A stretch of 64,000 nt of DNA, taken from contig NZ_ADGX01000021.1 in NCBI RefSeq assembly GCF_000177675.1, forward strand, positions 17,964 to 81,963, in the 5' to 3' direction. Positions 35,299-44,828 of the stretch are shown here, one piece after another. The notes below the pieces were generated by a model that was given only the letters and a program-made list of their open reading frames with translations, did no database searches and was not told the origin of the DNA. This stretch comes from Parafrankia sp. EUN1f (GTDB lineage: Bacteria > Actinomycetota > Actinomycetes > Frankiales > Frankiaceae). The translations under genes and the position numbers were made by a program. Within the stretch, counting starts at the first letter, position 1; every line of letters starts with the position of its first letter.

Positions 35299-36467
35299 CG
35301 CCGGACCCAGGAGTTCCAGACCGCGGCGAAGTCGTCGCTGGTCCGCACGTTCACCGTGAGCGCCCCGCGGACTGGTATCCCCGGGCGCCCGTGCTCCTCC
35401 CCGACGCACACCACGCTCGCCATCGCGAACCGCGACCGCACGGCGGACACAGCGCCCAGCCTGGCGCCGGGCGGCTGCCCGGTGACCACGCCGAGTACCA
35501 TGCCGTCCTCTCCGGGCATCATCCGGGTCAGTTCCGCGAGCCCCGGGTCGTCGTCGGCGGGCCGGACGGCGGCGAGCAGGTCGAGCAGGCCCGTGACGTC
35601 CCGGCTGCTCTCGGCGGCCCCGCGCCGCCCTCCGGTGGTCCACAGCTCCACCGGGAAGCCGTGCTGGGCGCCGGACACCGCCAGCGACGCGGCGACCCGC
35701 ACCGCATCCTCGAAGTAGTCGCCCGTGTAGGGGGCGGTGCTGGTGTCGAGCACCACCGTCATCCGCGGCTCGTTCGGCACGACGTTGTGCCGGACCATCA
35801 TCTTTCCGGTGCGTGCGGTGGACCGCCAGTGGATCAGCCGCAGGTCGTCACCGCGGACGTATTCGCGCAGGCTGTGGAACGCGACCCCGCCCAGCGGCGA
35901 GGTCGCGCTGGTCGGGCCGTCCATGTCCGGCGAGCCGCCGGTCGGCAGCGGGTCGACCGGGTGGATGCGGGGATGCACCCTCAGCGTCGAACGGTCCGGG
36001 AAGGCCCGCCCGACGTGCAGCAGCCGCAGCGGGTCGGTGTGGCCGACGACGAGCGGGCCGACCTCGAACACCCCGCGCCGGTCGGTCGGCAGTGGGTACG
36101 CCGCCTGGAACCGGGCGCCGGGCGCGAGGCTGGGCAGGGCCACGGCCACGGTCTGCTCCCCCACCGTCTCCGCCGCCAGAATCGGCGGGCTGCGCCGTCG
36201 CGCCGCGTTGGTGACGGTGACCAGGGCACGGGCACCGTCGCCCTGGAACACGCTGGGCGGGTGGATCTCCCGGATCAGGGTCACGTCCGGTGTCACCGTC
36301 ATCCAGCCGGCGGCGCACAGCAGCGCCACCCCGGCCACCAGGCCGAGGGCGAGCAGCTCCGGGTAGTCCAGCACCAGCCCGGCCGCGATGAGCACGGCTG
36401 TGGCCGCCGCCATCGCGACACCGGATCCGGTGATCCGCGCACTGCCCGCTGCCTGTGAGGACCCCAT
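35295..36467 (-). CDS. DUF58 family protein
   Basis: 390 residues. Two membrane segments near the N-terminus (about 17-56) are followed by a beta domain and the DUF58 core with the signature LREYVRGDDLRLIHWRSTAR and RMTVVLDTS, a degenerate VWA-like strand. DUF58 genes nearly always follow MoxR ATPases and precede transglutaminase-like genes, as here. The pair is thought to act in folding or assembling envelope proteins. It starts 15 bases after the MoxR stop and overlaps the next gene by GTGA. Confidence 0.92.
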   Translation of the reverse strand: MGSSQAAGSARITGSGVAMAAATAVLIAAGLVLDYPELLALGLVAGVALLCAAGWMTVTPDVTLIREIHPPSVFQGDGARALVTVTNAARRRSPPILAAETVGEQTVAVALPSLAPGARFQAAYPLPTDRRGVFEVGPLVVGHTDPLRLLHVGRAFPDRSTLRVHPRIHPVDPLPTGGSPDMDGPTSATSPLGGVAFHSLREYVRGDDLRLIHWRSTARTGKMMVRHNVVPNEPRMTVVLDTSTAPYTGDYFEDAVRVAASLAVSGAQHGFPVELWTTGGRRGAAESSRDVTGLLDLLAAVRPADDDPGLAELTRMMPGEDGMVLGVVTGQPPGARLGAVSAVRSRFAMASVVCVGEEHGRPGIPVRGALTVNVRTSDDFAAVWNSWVRR

Positions 36468-36482
36468 CGGTTCCCTGCCGGG

Positions 36483-37487
36483 CTAGTAGGAGGACACGCG
36501 CTGGTCGGGAACCGGCATCGAGGTCATGATCGCGCCGAGCAGGCTCTCGCTCGTCGCCCCGGACAGTTCCGCCTCGGGCCGCAGCAGCATCCGGTGCCCC
36601 AGCACGTAGGGTGCGAGGGCCTGCACATCCTCGGGCTTGACGAACGACCGCCCGGCGGCGGCGGCGTGGGCCTGGGCGGCGACGGCGAGGGCCATCCCGC
36701 CGCGGGGGCTGACCCCGAGGCGCAGCTCACCGATCCGCCGGGTCTCCGAAACGATCATCACGATGTAGCCGAGCAGGGCCGGCGCGAGGTGGATCCGGCG
36801 CACGATCTGCGTCATCCGCTGGACGTCCGAGATACTCACCACCGGCGACAGTGACCGGGGGGTCACCCCGCGGGCACCGTTGGCGAGGATCTCCACCTCG
36901 GCCTCGTACCGCGGGTAGCCGATGTGCAGGCGCGCCATGAACCGGTCGATCTGCGCCTCGGGCAGGTCGTACGTCCCGCCGTGCTCGACGGGGTTCTGGG
37001 TGGCGATCACGATGAACGGCCGGGGCACCTCGTACGGGATGCTGTCCGTGGTGGTGACCTGGCGTTCCTCCATCACCTCCAGCAGCGCGGACTGCGTCTT
37101 GGGCGAGGCCCGGTTGATCTCGTCGGCCAGGACGACGTTGCCGAACACCGCGCCCGGTTGGAACTCGAACTCCCGGCTCTCGGCGTTCCAGATCTGCACC
37201 CCGGTGACATCGGTCGGCAGCAGGTCGGGGGTGAACTGGATGCGGCGCATCAGGCCGCCCTCGATCGAGCTCGCGATGGCCTTCGCCAGCGACGTCTTGC
37301 CGACTCCGGGGACGTCGTCGATCAGGATGTGCCCTTCGGCGGCCAGGCACACCAGCGCGAGCCTGATGACCTCCGGCTTCCCTCGGACGAAGCGCCCGAT
37401 GTTGCCGTGCAGTGCTTCGAAGCACTCACGGAACCAGGTCACCTCGGCGTCCCCCGCCGCTGCGCCGGCCGCTGGCGGGCTGGTCAT
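36483..37487 (-). CDS. MoxR-type AAA+ ATPase
   Basis: 334 residues, typical MoxR length. Walker A DDVPGVGKTSLAKA, Walker B VVLADEINRASPKTQSALL, the family motif MEERQVT, sensor 1 FIVIATQNPVEHGGTYDLPE and the lid with GVSPRGGMALAVAAQA. MoxR ATPases act as chaperones for partner complexes together with VWA/DUF58 proteins. First gene of the minus-strand operon, divergent from the Fn3 gene. Confidence 0.95.
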   Translation of the reverse strand: MTSPPAAGAAAGDAEVTWFRECFEALHGNIGRFVRGKPEVIRLALVCLAAEGHILIDDVPGVGKTSLAKAIASSIEGGLMRRIQFTPDLLPTDVTGVQIWNAESREFEFQPGAVFGNVVLADEINRASPKTQSALLEVMEERQVTTTDSIPYEVPRPFIVIATQNPVEHGGTYDLPEAQIDRFMARLHIGYPRYEAEVEILANGARGVTPRSLSPVVSISDVQRMTQIVRRIHLAPALLGYIVMIVSETRRIGELRLGVSPRGGMALAVAAQAHAAAAGRSFVKPEDVQALAPYVLGHRMLLRPEAELSGATSESLLGAIMTSMPVPDQRVSSY

Positions 37488-37619
37488 GAGCCGCTCCGAA
37501 CGATCACGCGGCGAACGCTAGGGGAGGTCGAGTGCCTCGGTAAACGGCCTCGCGGTTGTGGTCCCGAAAGGGCAGCACACCCCGCCCTGGCGGGCGATCT
37601 CCGGATACCTGCGGGCAGG

Positions 37620-37656
37620 CGGCCGCCCGTGCCGGCCCCGCCGGCACGGGCGGCCG
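37620..37656. promoter_or_regulatory. Perfect 17-bp inverted repeat in the MoxR/Fn3 divergent region
   Basis: Left arm cggccgcccgtgccggc (37620-37636), loop ccc, right arm gccggcacgggcggccg (37640-37656). It sits 57 bases before the Fn3-protein start and 132 bases before the MoxR start. No U-run follows, so it is more likely an operator or a leader hairpin of the plus-strand transcript than a terminator. Confidence 0.6.
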
Positions 37657-37712
37657 TACCGTGCGGGGCGTCACGGTTGCGAAGCACACCGTACGGAACT
37701 GGGCGGAGCGTG

Positions 37713-39281
37713 ATGGATCCGGTTGTGGAGCTGCGGGACCGCCGGCTTCAGGTCCGTCCCGGGGAGACCGTGCAGACGTCGGCGACGGTGCACAACGCCA
37801 CCGACGTCATCGCCCAGTACACGTTCGAGGTGCTCGGCCCGGCTGCCGCCTGGGCCGAGGTCATCCCCCCGACCGTCTCCGTCGTGCGCAAGGGGCGGAA
37901 CACCGTCCAGATCCGGTTCCGGCCGCCGGTCGGGCCGGTGGGGATCGTCCCGTTCGCGCTGCGCTGCGCCTCCCAGGATCATCCCGACAGCGCGGCGGTC
38001 GACGAGGGTGAGCTGGTCGTCGGGGCGATCCACGACATCGTTCCCACGGTCACCCCGACCATCTCGCGCGGCCGCTGGACCGGCCGGTGGACGGCCCGGT
38101 TCGAGAACCGGGGCACGGTGGCGGCCCGGCTGCGGGTGACGGCGTCCGACAAGCGCCGCGAGCTCGGATTCGCCCTCGCGCCCCACGAGATCGTCGTCGA
38201 CCCAGGCCAGACCGGAGAGGTCTACCTGAAGGCGCGGGCCAGCGTGCCGACGCTGCTCGGCACCGTCGCCCCCCGGCCGGTGCAGCTGACCTACACCAGA
38301 GCCACCGGCCCGGACGAGAAGGCGGACGAGGGAACCGTCGAGCTCGTGTTCGAGCAGGTCCCCGTGTTGTCGCGGGCCGTCGCCGCGGTCGGCGCGCTGG
38401 CACTCGTCGGCGGTGCCGCGGCCGTCCTCCTGCTGGCCCGCGCCACGCCGAGCGACAAGCTCGCCTCGGACAAGGTCACCCGGCCGGACCAGCCCACCGG
38501 GCTGACCGCCGAGACCGCCGGGGCTGGCGCGATCAGCCTGAACTGGTCGGCGGTGCCCAGCGCGGAGAACTACCTGCTCTACAAGCTGGTCGGTTCGGAC
38601 GCGGACGGAGCCGCCAACGAACTCCATCCGGTGAAGGCCCCCCTGACGGCGCACACCTGGGAGGGGCTGGCGGCCGGGGCCCACACCTGCTTCCGCCTCG
38701 TCGCCTCCAACGAGGGCGGTGAATCCAAGGCCTCCGAGACGGTGTGCCAGGACGCCGGGGCCAGCCCGGCCACTCCGGAGCCGACCGGCTCGACGACCCC
38801 GACGACGACGCCCACACCCGACCCGGACGTCACCAGCACCACTCCCACCGACCCGGGCGGGAAGACCGGGCAGGGACGTGAGCCCCAGGGCTTCTACGTC
38901 GTGCTCGGCAGCTTCTGGAAGGACGACAAGGCGGAGCAGGCCGCCCAGAAGCCACTCCTGCGCAAGGCGGAGATCGACCAGGCGCTCGGCGTCACGACGG
39001 TGCTGGCCGACGCGGACGCCTCGAAGCGCCTGGGCGGCCAGTTCCCCGGGCAGTTCATCATCTACCTCGACGGCCAGTTCGCCTCCTGGGCGGAAGCGGA
39101 CGCCTACTGCACGGAGAAGAAGGCCAGCGGGCTGCTCGGCCGGGACCCGGTCTGCTTCGCCCCGGTGGAGCCGACGGGCACCCCCATAGTGCGTCCCGTG
39201 CCGACACCCACCGCGGCCGGCAACGGCCCGCGGCCCGGGACTCCCAGCGCGCAGCCGACCTCGCTGGTGCTGGGCCGGTAG
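37713..39281 (+). CDS. Single-pass membrane protein with Ig-like, Fn3 and SPOR-like parts
   Basis: 522 residues from the ATG at 37713 (ribosome site GGCGGAG); the frame further upstream is antisense to MoxR. Two beta-sandwich domains (about 1-110 and 115-215, the latter with IVVDPGQTGEVYLKARA) precede one membrane segment (about 222-243). Outside are an Fn3 domain (PTGLTAETAGAGAISLNWSA to THTCFRLVASNEGG), a Thr/Pro linker and a C-terminal SPOR-like unit (GFYVVLGSFWKDDKAEQAA, YLDGQFASWAEADAYC). SPOR domains bind denuded peptidoglycan, so a wall-contact role is plausible. The Hsp70 gene follows after 3 bases. Confidence 0.8.
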   Translation: MDPVVELRDRRLQVRPGETVQTSATVHNATDVIAQYTFEVLGPAAAWAEVIPPTVSVVRKGRNTVQIRFRPPVGPVGIVPFALRCASQDHPDSAAVDEGELVVGAIHDIVPTVTPTISRGRWTGRWTARFENRGTVAARLRVTASDKRRELGFALAPHEIVVDPGQTGEVYLKARASVPTLLGTVAPRPVQLTYTRATGPDEKADEGTVELVFEQVPVLSRAVAAVGALALVGGAAAVLLLARATPSDKLASDKVTRPDQPTGLTAETAGAGAISLNWSAVPSAENYLLYKLVGSDADGAANELHPVKAPLTAHTWEGLAAGAHTCFRLVASNEGGESKASETVCQDAGASPATPEPTGSTTPTTTPTPDPDVTSTTPTDPGGKTGQGREPQGFYVVLGSFWKDDKAEQAAQKPLLRKAEIDQALGVTTVLADADASKRLGGQFPGQFIIYLDGQFASWAEADAYCTEKKASGLLGRDPVCFAPVEPTGTPIVRPVPTPTAAGNGPRPGTPSAQPTSLVLGR

Positions 39282-39284
39282 CCG

Positions 39285-41969
39285 ATGGCCTACGCACTGG
39301 GTATCGACGTCGGCACGACCTTCACCGCCGCCGCGGTCTGGCGTGACGACCGGGCCGAGACGGTCGGCCTCGGCGACCACTCCCCGGTCATCCCCAGCGT
39401 GCTCTTCCGGCGGGAGGACGGGCTGATGCTCGTCGGCGCGGCCGCCGAGGCGCGGGCCGTGACCGAGCCCGACCGGGTCGCCCGCGCGTTCAAGCGCCGG
39501 CTCGGTGACGGCGTGCCGTTCCTCCTCGGCGACGCCGAGGTCACGGCAACCGACCTCACCACCGACATGATCCGCTACGTCGTCTCCAAGGTCACCGAGC
39601 GGGAATCCCAGGCTCCGGCGCATGTGACGTTGGCCTGCCCCGCGACCTGGTCCGCGCACCGCCGCGGCCTGCTGGAACAAGCCGCCAGGAACGCTGGGCT
39701 CAGCGAGCTCGGCAACGTGGGCCTGGTCGCCGAACCGACCGCGGCCGCGGTCTGGTACGCGGCGCAGCCGGACCGGCAGCTCGGCCCCGGCGAACTGCTC
39801 GCCGTCTACGACTTCGGCGGCGGCACCTTCGACGCCACCGTGCTGCGGCGGACCGTCGACGGCTTCGACCTGTGCGGGGCTCCCGGCGGCGAGGACAGCA
39901 TCGGCGGCGCCGATGTCGACGACGCCGTCCTCGAGCACGTCGCCCGAGCCGTCGGCCCAGGCTGGTATGAGCTGGACGTTGCCGACCCGGCGACAGCGCG
40001 GGCGATGGCCGCCGTGGCAGCCGCCGCGGTGACGGCCAAGGAGTTGCTCTCCGACGACACCCGGGCCGAGATCCCGGTCATCCTGCCCGGGGTGAACAAG
40101 GTCGTCCCGATCACGCGGGACGACCTGGAGGACTCGGTGAGGGTCCTGATCCTGCGCACCGTCGACGCGTTGCGCAGGACGATAGCCGCGGCCGGGTTCC
40201 GGGAGACCGACCTCACCCAGGTGCTGCTCGTCGGCGGGTCGAGCCGCATTCCGATGATCGGCCGACTGCTGGCGGACCACCTGGGGGTGACCGTCACCGC
40301 CGACGCGCATCCGAAGCTGGCGGTCTGCCTCGGCGCGGCCATCTCCGCGGGTGCCCGGCTGGCCGCGACCGCCGTCCCGCAACAGGCGCCAGCACCGCGG
40401 TGGGGGTCCGAGGCACCCGACCGGCACGACGGCGCCGTGCTCCCCCCCGACGCCCCGCTGGACGACGTCCTGGTGGAATCCGCGTGGTCGGCGACGGGCG
40501 AGTGGAGCAGGACTGGTCCCGGCGGCCAGGTCGACCCGCCAGTCGACCCCCCAGGGGAACAGGAGGCCCGCCGGGCCGCCGACCTGATCGCCCCGGTGCA
40601 CGGCGAGCCGACACCCGCCGAATCCGCACCCGCGGCGGTGAGCCTGCGGGTTGATCTCGACCGGGCTGGTCTCACCGCCGCGACCGACCAGCTGCTGCGC
40701 CCCGCCGCGAGCGTCCCGCGACGGGTCCCGCTCGCCGATCGGGACGCGCCGCTGGTGGTGCGGACCGCGGGTGACAGCGACTACCGAAAGGCCGGTCGAC
40801 GTGGCGCGGTCGTGTTCGCCGCCGTCGCGGCGGTGGTGCTCCTGGTAGCCGTCATCGTCGGGATCGGCATCGGCCTGGGCGGTGGCACGGGCGATCCGCG
40901 CCTGGCCGGTGGCGCACCGCCGCTCACCCGGCCAGGGACCGCCGGTGCCGGCGCCGGCACGGCCCTGCCGGCCACCGAACAGGTCGCCCGGCTGACCGGT
41001 GGCCCGTTGGCGGGCGCGGGCTCAGCCGCGCGCTCGGGCACAGGTGTTGACACAGGCAGCCGGACGGGCGGTGCCGCGCGCGGAATCGCCCCGCGGCCGG
41101 GCGGCGGCTCGGTCGCGGTGGGCAGCGAGATCGGCTCCGGCTCGACGGAGGAGGCTCCCGCAGCCTGGTGGACCGCCGACGGGACGACCTGGCAGCACGC
41201 CGCGATAGCCGGCTCGGGCGGTGGCGTCACGGGCGGCCTGGGTGCCGTGACCGCGACGTCCGACGGCGCCCGGCTGGTCGCGGTCGGCTGGGACGAAAGC
41301 GCCGCGGGCGTGTTCACCGCCACGGCCTGGACCTCCGCGGACGGGCGAAGCTGGCAGCCGGCCTCGGTCGAGCGGGCGTCGAACGCCGCATTGCGTGACG
41401 TGGTGGCTGTCCCCGGTGGCCTGCTGGCCGTCGGTCAGGACCTCGCGGTCGACCGCGAGGGCGACGGCACCGTATGGACGTCGTCCGATGGCACGTCCTG
41501 GAGACGGCTGACCGTCACCGGCGTCGACGGGTTGGGCGTCCAGAGCCTCGACCGCATTGCCCGGCTTGCCGATGGCAGCCTGCTCGCGGTGGGCCGGGAA
41601 CCGTCCGGGGCTGGCTCGGTGAGCCGGGTGCGGCGTTCGACGGACGGCGGTGCGGCCTGGGCCGCCGTCGAGACGGATCTTCCTGCCGGGGCCGAGGTCA
41701 CCGGCCTGGCGGCACTCTCCGACGGGCGGCTCGTCGGTACGGGCTCCACGCCGGCCACGGGACACCGCGAGCCTCGCCTCTGGGTCACCGACACCGGTGC
41801 GCGACGATGGGAGCCGCAGGAGCCGGTCGTCGTCGGGGGCACGGGAGGCACCGCGGTCGCCAAGGTGGACCTGCTCGGGGTGGTCGCGCCCGGGGCGGTC
41901 CTGGCAACCGGCACGGTCGCCGGCTCCACGCCGGCATCGTGGACGATCGACCTCGACCAGCCCCGCTGA
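39285..41969 (+). CDS. Membrane-anchored Hsp70-family protein with propeller-like C-terminus
   Basis: 894 residues. A full Hsp70/actin-like ATPase domain (about 1-370) with phosphate-1 LGIDVGTTFTAAAVW, connect-1 AEPTAAAVWYA, phosphate-2 VYDFGGGTFDATVL and adenosine motif VLLVGGSSRIPMIG. In place of the usual substrate domain there is a short linker, one membrane segment (about 507-531, AVVFAAVAAVVLLVAVIVGI) and an exported C-terminus with repeated WTSADGRSWQPA and WTSSDGTSWRRL motifs, as in Asp-box/propeller folds. The ATPase would face the cytosol and the propeller the wall. Coupled with the Fn3/SPOR gene and divergent from MoxR. Confidence 0.88.
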   Translation: MAYALGIDVGTTFTAAAVWRDDRAETVGLGDHSPVIPSVLFRREDGLMLVGAAAEARAVTEPDRVARAFKRRLGDGVPFLLGDAEVTATDLTTDMIRYVVSKVTERESQAPAHVTLACPATWSAHRRGLLEQAARNAGLSELGNVGLVAEPTAAAVWYAAQPDRQLGPGELLAVYDFGGGTFDATVLRRTVDGFDLCGAPGGEDSIGGADVDDAVLEHVARAVGPGWYELDVADPATARAMAAVAAAAVTAKELLSDDTRAEIPVILPGVNKVVPITRDDLEDSVRVLILRTVDALRRTIAAAGFRETDLTQVLLVGGSSRIPMIGRLLADHLGVTVTADAHPKLAVCLGAAISAGARLAATAVPQQAPAPRWGSEAPDRHDGAVLPPDAPLDDVLVESAWSATGEWSRTGPGGQVDPPVDPPGEQEARRAADLIAPVHGEPTPAESAPAAVSLRVDLDRAGLTAATDQLLRPAASVPRRVPLADRDAPLVVRTAGDSDYRKAGRRGAVVFAAVAAVVLLVAVIVGIGIGLGGGTGDPRLAGGAPPLTRPGTAGAGAGTALPATEQVARLTGGPLAGAGSAARSGTGVDTGSRTGGAARGIAPRPGGGSVAVGSEIGSGSTEEAPAAWWTADGTTWQHAAIAGSGGGVTGGLGAVTATSDGARLVAVGWDESAAGVFTATAWTSADGRSWQPASVERASNAALRDVVAVPGGLLAVGQDLAVDREGDGTVWTSSDGTSWRRLTVTGVDGLGVQSLDRIARLADGSLLAVGREPSGAGSVSRVRRSTDGGAAWAAVETDLPAGAEVTGLAALSDGRLVGTGSTPATGHREPRLWVTDTGARRWEPQEPVVVGGTGGTAVAKVDLLGVVAPGAVLATGTVAGSTPASWTIDLDQPR

Positions 41970-42111
41970 GCGCACCCGGTGCGGGTTCCCCCGTTCTCCG
42001 CACCCACCGCACCTTCCGCCAGCATTCATCCACTCCCACGGGCACGCGCACTCCCACGGGCCGGGGATGGAGATGGAGATGGAGATGGAGATCGTGCGAC
42101 CGGACAGCGGC

Positions 42112-42145
42112 CCGGGACGGGACGGTTTCCACCGTCCCGTCCCGG
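42112..42145. terminator. Bidirectional terminator-like hairpin
   Basis: Perfect 14-bp stem ccgggacgggacgg / ccgtcccgtcccgg with a 6-base loop (tttcca), followed by catttcatt. It lies between the convergent ends of the Hsp70 gene and the secreted nuclease-like gene, the usual place for a shared terminator. A run of ggagat repeats precedes it at about 42066-42091. Confidence 0.75.
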
Positions 42146-42176
42146 CATTTCATTCGTGGTGGTTCCGGGGCTGCGC

Positions 42177-43535
42177 TCAGCGCTGGGTGTAGAAGACGCC
42201 GATCTTGTCGTTCTCCGTGGCGGCACGGCCGTGGAATCCGGCGATCTGCCAGCCGGACGGCGCCGTGTACGTGACGCAGGTGGACGTCGTGGCCCCACCG
42301 GCGAGGGTGCGCCCGAGGTTGGTGGTGAACCTGGTGTAGAAGATCCGGGTGCTGCTGTCCTTCACGCCTGAGCACAGGTAGACGGACGTCAGGTACTCCC
42401 CGCTGCCCAGGGTCAGCGACTGGGCGGTTCCGCCGGTACCACCGTGGTTCAGTGTGGTGCCGTTCGTCAGGGTCAGGCCGATCTGGTCGACCCGGGAGCC
42501 GGAACGCAGCCTGACGGTGCTGACCGCCGCCCCGGCCGGAATGGCGTTGATGTCGGTGTAGGCTGTGCCACCGGAACCGCCGAACTGGTCGCTGGCCTGG
42601 TAGGCGCTGTTACGGGTCCAGCTGAAGTCGACGGCGATCGGGAAGTGGTCGGAAAGCATGACGCCGGCGGAGTTCAGGAAGTCGGCGTTGCGGTTGGCGT
42701 AGCCGGTGGCGTTGAGCGTGACGAAGCTGCTGCCGCGGTACAGGACCTTGTCGACGACCTCGCAGGTGTCGGTAGGCGCAGCCTCGTCGCAGACCAGCGC
42801 GGTGCTGCCGGTCGCGGGTGCGACCCCGCCGCGCTCCAGCTTCACCCAGGCGTCGGTCAGTCCGTTCGCCGCGGCGAAGGCGGCGATGGTGTCGCCGGTG
42901 CGGGTGTAGCGGGCGTTGGTGTCACCCATCACCACCACGGCGTTGCCGGCCGAATGCGACGAGATGTACGAGGCCAGCTGGCTCAGGTTCGAGGCCCGGG
43001 CGCTGGTGTCCGCGCTGGTGGTCCCGGCGTCCGCGTGCAGGTTGTAGAAGTCGACGTAGACGCCCTCGCCGAGGCGGATCCGCTTGAGGGTGAAGCCCTT
43101 CGGCGTCAGGCAGTCAGCGCTGTCGAAGGTGCTGCAGTCATCCCAGGTCACCCGGTCGAGGTCGCTGTAGCCGACCTTCGAGAGGGTGTTGAGCCCGCTG
43201 CCGAACGGGACGCCGCCGCTGGTCGGCGTCCGGTACGCGTGGGTGGTGTCGCCGTCGTAGAGGTAGGAGTGGTAGTTGAAGTCCTCCTGCACCTGGACGA
43301 TGTCGTAGGGGCCGAGGCGCTGGCCGATGGTGGTCGTGCTCTCCGCGCGCGGGGTCTCCGCGCTGGAAAGCGCTTCGGGTAGGCCGGCGATGTTGTAGGT
43401 CAGGACGGAGAAGGAGCCGCCGGCCGGTGAGGCGGCGTTCGCGGCCGGGGTGGCCACGGCCGCGGCACCGATCGCGAGTGGCAGGGCCAGGGCAGCCGCG
43501 AGCAGGGCACGGCTCGGGCGGGAAAACAAACGCAT
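42177..43535 (-). CDS. Secreted endonuclease/exonuclease/phosphatase-family protein with jacalin-like lectin domain
   Basis: 452 residues. A signal peptide (MRLFSRPSRALLAAALALPL..., cleaved after ANA) precedes an EEP catalytic domain: SVLTYNIAGLP, QVQEDFNYHSYL, VVVMGDTNARY and LSDHFPIAVDF supply the expected Asn, Glu, Asp/Asn and Asp-His residues. A C-terminal jacalin-like beta-prism (about 325-452: DQFGGSGGTAYTD, VDQIGLTLTNGTTLNHGG) would bind sugars. The substrate could be a phosphodiester such as sphingomyelin-type lipid or nucleic acid; the motif set does not decide. The ATG at 43535 is favoured by a CGGAGAA ribosome site and signal peptide. Confidence 0.88.
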   Translation of the reverse strand: MRLFSRPSRALLAAALALPLAIGAAAVATPAANAASPAGGSFSVLTYNIAGLPEALSSAETPRAESTTTIGQRLGPYDIVQVQEDFNYHSYLYDGDTTHAYRTPTSGGVPFGSGLNTLSKVGYSDLDRVTWDDCSTFDSADCLTPKGFTLKRIRLGEGVYVDFYNLHADAGTTSADTSARASNLSQLASYISSHSAGNAVVVMGDTNARYTRTGDTIAAFAAANGLTDAWVKLERGGVAPATGSTALVCDEAAPTDTCEVVDKVLYRGSSFVTLNATGYANRNADFLNSAGVMLSDHFPIAVDFSWTRNSAYQASDQFGGSGGTAYTDINAIPAGAAVSTVRLRSGSRVDQIGLTLTNGTTLNHGGTGGTAQSLTLGSGEYLTSVYLCSGVKDSSTRIFYTRFTTNLGRTLAGGATTSTCVTYTAPSGWQIAGFHGRAATENDKIGVFYTQR

Positions 43536-43872
43536 CAGTTCTCCGCATCGGCAGATGTCGGACGGAATCTGGCGTCGGAAAACTATGGTCCGCATTACAG
43601 AACGGTCAACGGTCCACATTCGAAACAATCAGGCAACAATCGACCACCCGCCAGGGGTGATGCCACACAAACCCGCACTCAGACCTGACGGACGTACTCG
43701 TCGAACTCGGGGCACCCGGCGACGGTGAACGGCATTCCGCTTTCGACCTCTATACGCGTTCACCCCGTCACGCTACGCTCATATCACGAGCTCGCCTGTT
43801 CCACACTCGCCGCCCCCGGCTCCGGACGGTGCCACCCCCAGGGGCAGGCAGTGGCCGGCGGGAGGAGCTGCA
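43536..43872. other. Divergent intergenic region
   Basis: 337 bases between two divergent secreted-protein genes. It is less GC-rich around 43560-43640. It must hold both promoters, but I could not identify convincing boxes; no gene is seen. Confidence 0.4.
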
Positions 43873-44607
43873 ATGGGATGTTGCTGCGGAGGCGGGAGCG
43901 AGCCGGTGAAGAATCTGTCCACCCCTGCCCTTGCCCTGCTACTGCTGCTCGCGCTGAGCGCGAGCGGGATCTCGGCCGGCGACTCCACCGCCACGCGCCC
44001 GGCGTCCGGGTCGGTGCACAGCCGGCAACCACAGCCGTCCGGCGAGAGCGGCGAGAGCGGCGACGCCGGCGAGACCGGCGAGACCGGCGAGAGCGGCGAC
44101 GCCGGCGAGACCGGCGAGGGCAGGCTCGCTGAAGACACTGGTCGCACCGACGAGATCCGGAAGATCGAGCGGATCGAGAACAGGTTCCGGCGGAACCACC
44201 TCGGCGCCCAGAGCCGGTTCCAGGCCGATACGGACGGCTGCGCGGCGCATTCCTACGGCGAGGTCCACATCTTCTTCCTGAAGCAGCCGTGTTCCGCGCT
44301 GAGCCGGGCGCAGTTCACGATCACCGACGGCAGGGGAAACATCGCACTGGTCGCCGTCTCCTGGGTGGAGATGCCCGACCTGGACAGCGCCCGGGCCTTC
44401 CAGGAACTGGTCGACGACACCCAGGGCACGGGGAACATCACCGAACTCTCGCGAGAGGCGGGCCCCTACCAGGCCGTCGCGTACAGCGGCGACGCCTACG
44501 GGTCACGCCGCCGCGGCCTCGTCGTCACGAGCGCGCAGGCCGAACCGGTCACTCTCGACTGGGCAGGAATCCCACTCGCCACGGTCGCCGCCGACGCCGT
44601 CCGCTGA
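43873..44607 (+). CDS. Secreted protein of unknown function with Gly-Glu repeats
   Basis: 244 residues. An unusual start MGCCCGGGSEP precedes a signal peptide core (NLSTPALALLLLLALSASG). After cleavage comes a stretch of GESGESGDAGETGETGES repeats, then a mixed alpha/beta domain with FRRNHLGAQSRFQADTDGCA and CSALSRAQF, whose two Cys may pair. The ATG has an excellent ribosome site (GGGAGGAG, 5 bases away). The GTG at 43906 would give a more ordinary signal peptide. I do not recognise the domain. Confidence 0.7.
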   Translation: MGCCCGGGSEPVKNLSTPALALLLLLALSASGISAGDSTATRPASGSVHSRQPQPSGESGESGDAGETGETGESGDAGETGEGRLAEDTGRTDEIRKIERIENRFRRNHLGAQSRFQADTDGCAAHSYGEVHIFFLKQPCSALSRAQFTITDGRGNIALVAVSWVEMPDLDSARAFQELVDDTQGTGNITELSREAGPYQAVAYSGDAYGSRRRGLVVTSAQAEPVTLDWAGIPLATVAADAVR

Positions 44608-44828
44608 TCGAAGGCCGAGATCCAGCCGACAGCACAAGACGACAGGGTTCCAACGGAACAATCCCCACCCACGGGACCAACCGGAGGCGCGCACGCCGTT
44701 CGCGGCCGCCAGATTCCTTCGACGCACCAGCCGAAGACCGAATGGCGGTGTGACCTGGCAACCTTTCCGGCGAACCGGTAACACCCGGCTGGGCAGGAAT
44801 CGCGGCCGATAAAGCATCATTGCTCGGT

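Noticed and set aside
42066..42091. ggagat repeats as a ribosome-site array or regulatory repeat
   Set aside because: They lie after a stop codon and before a shared terminator, with no start codon served; simple-sequence repeat.
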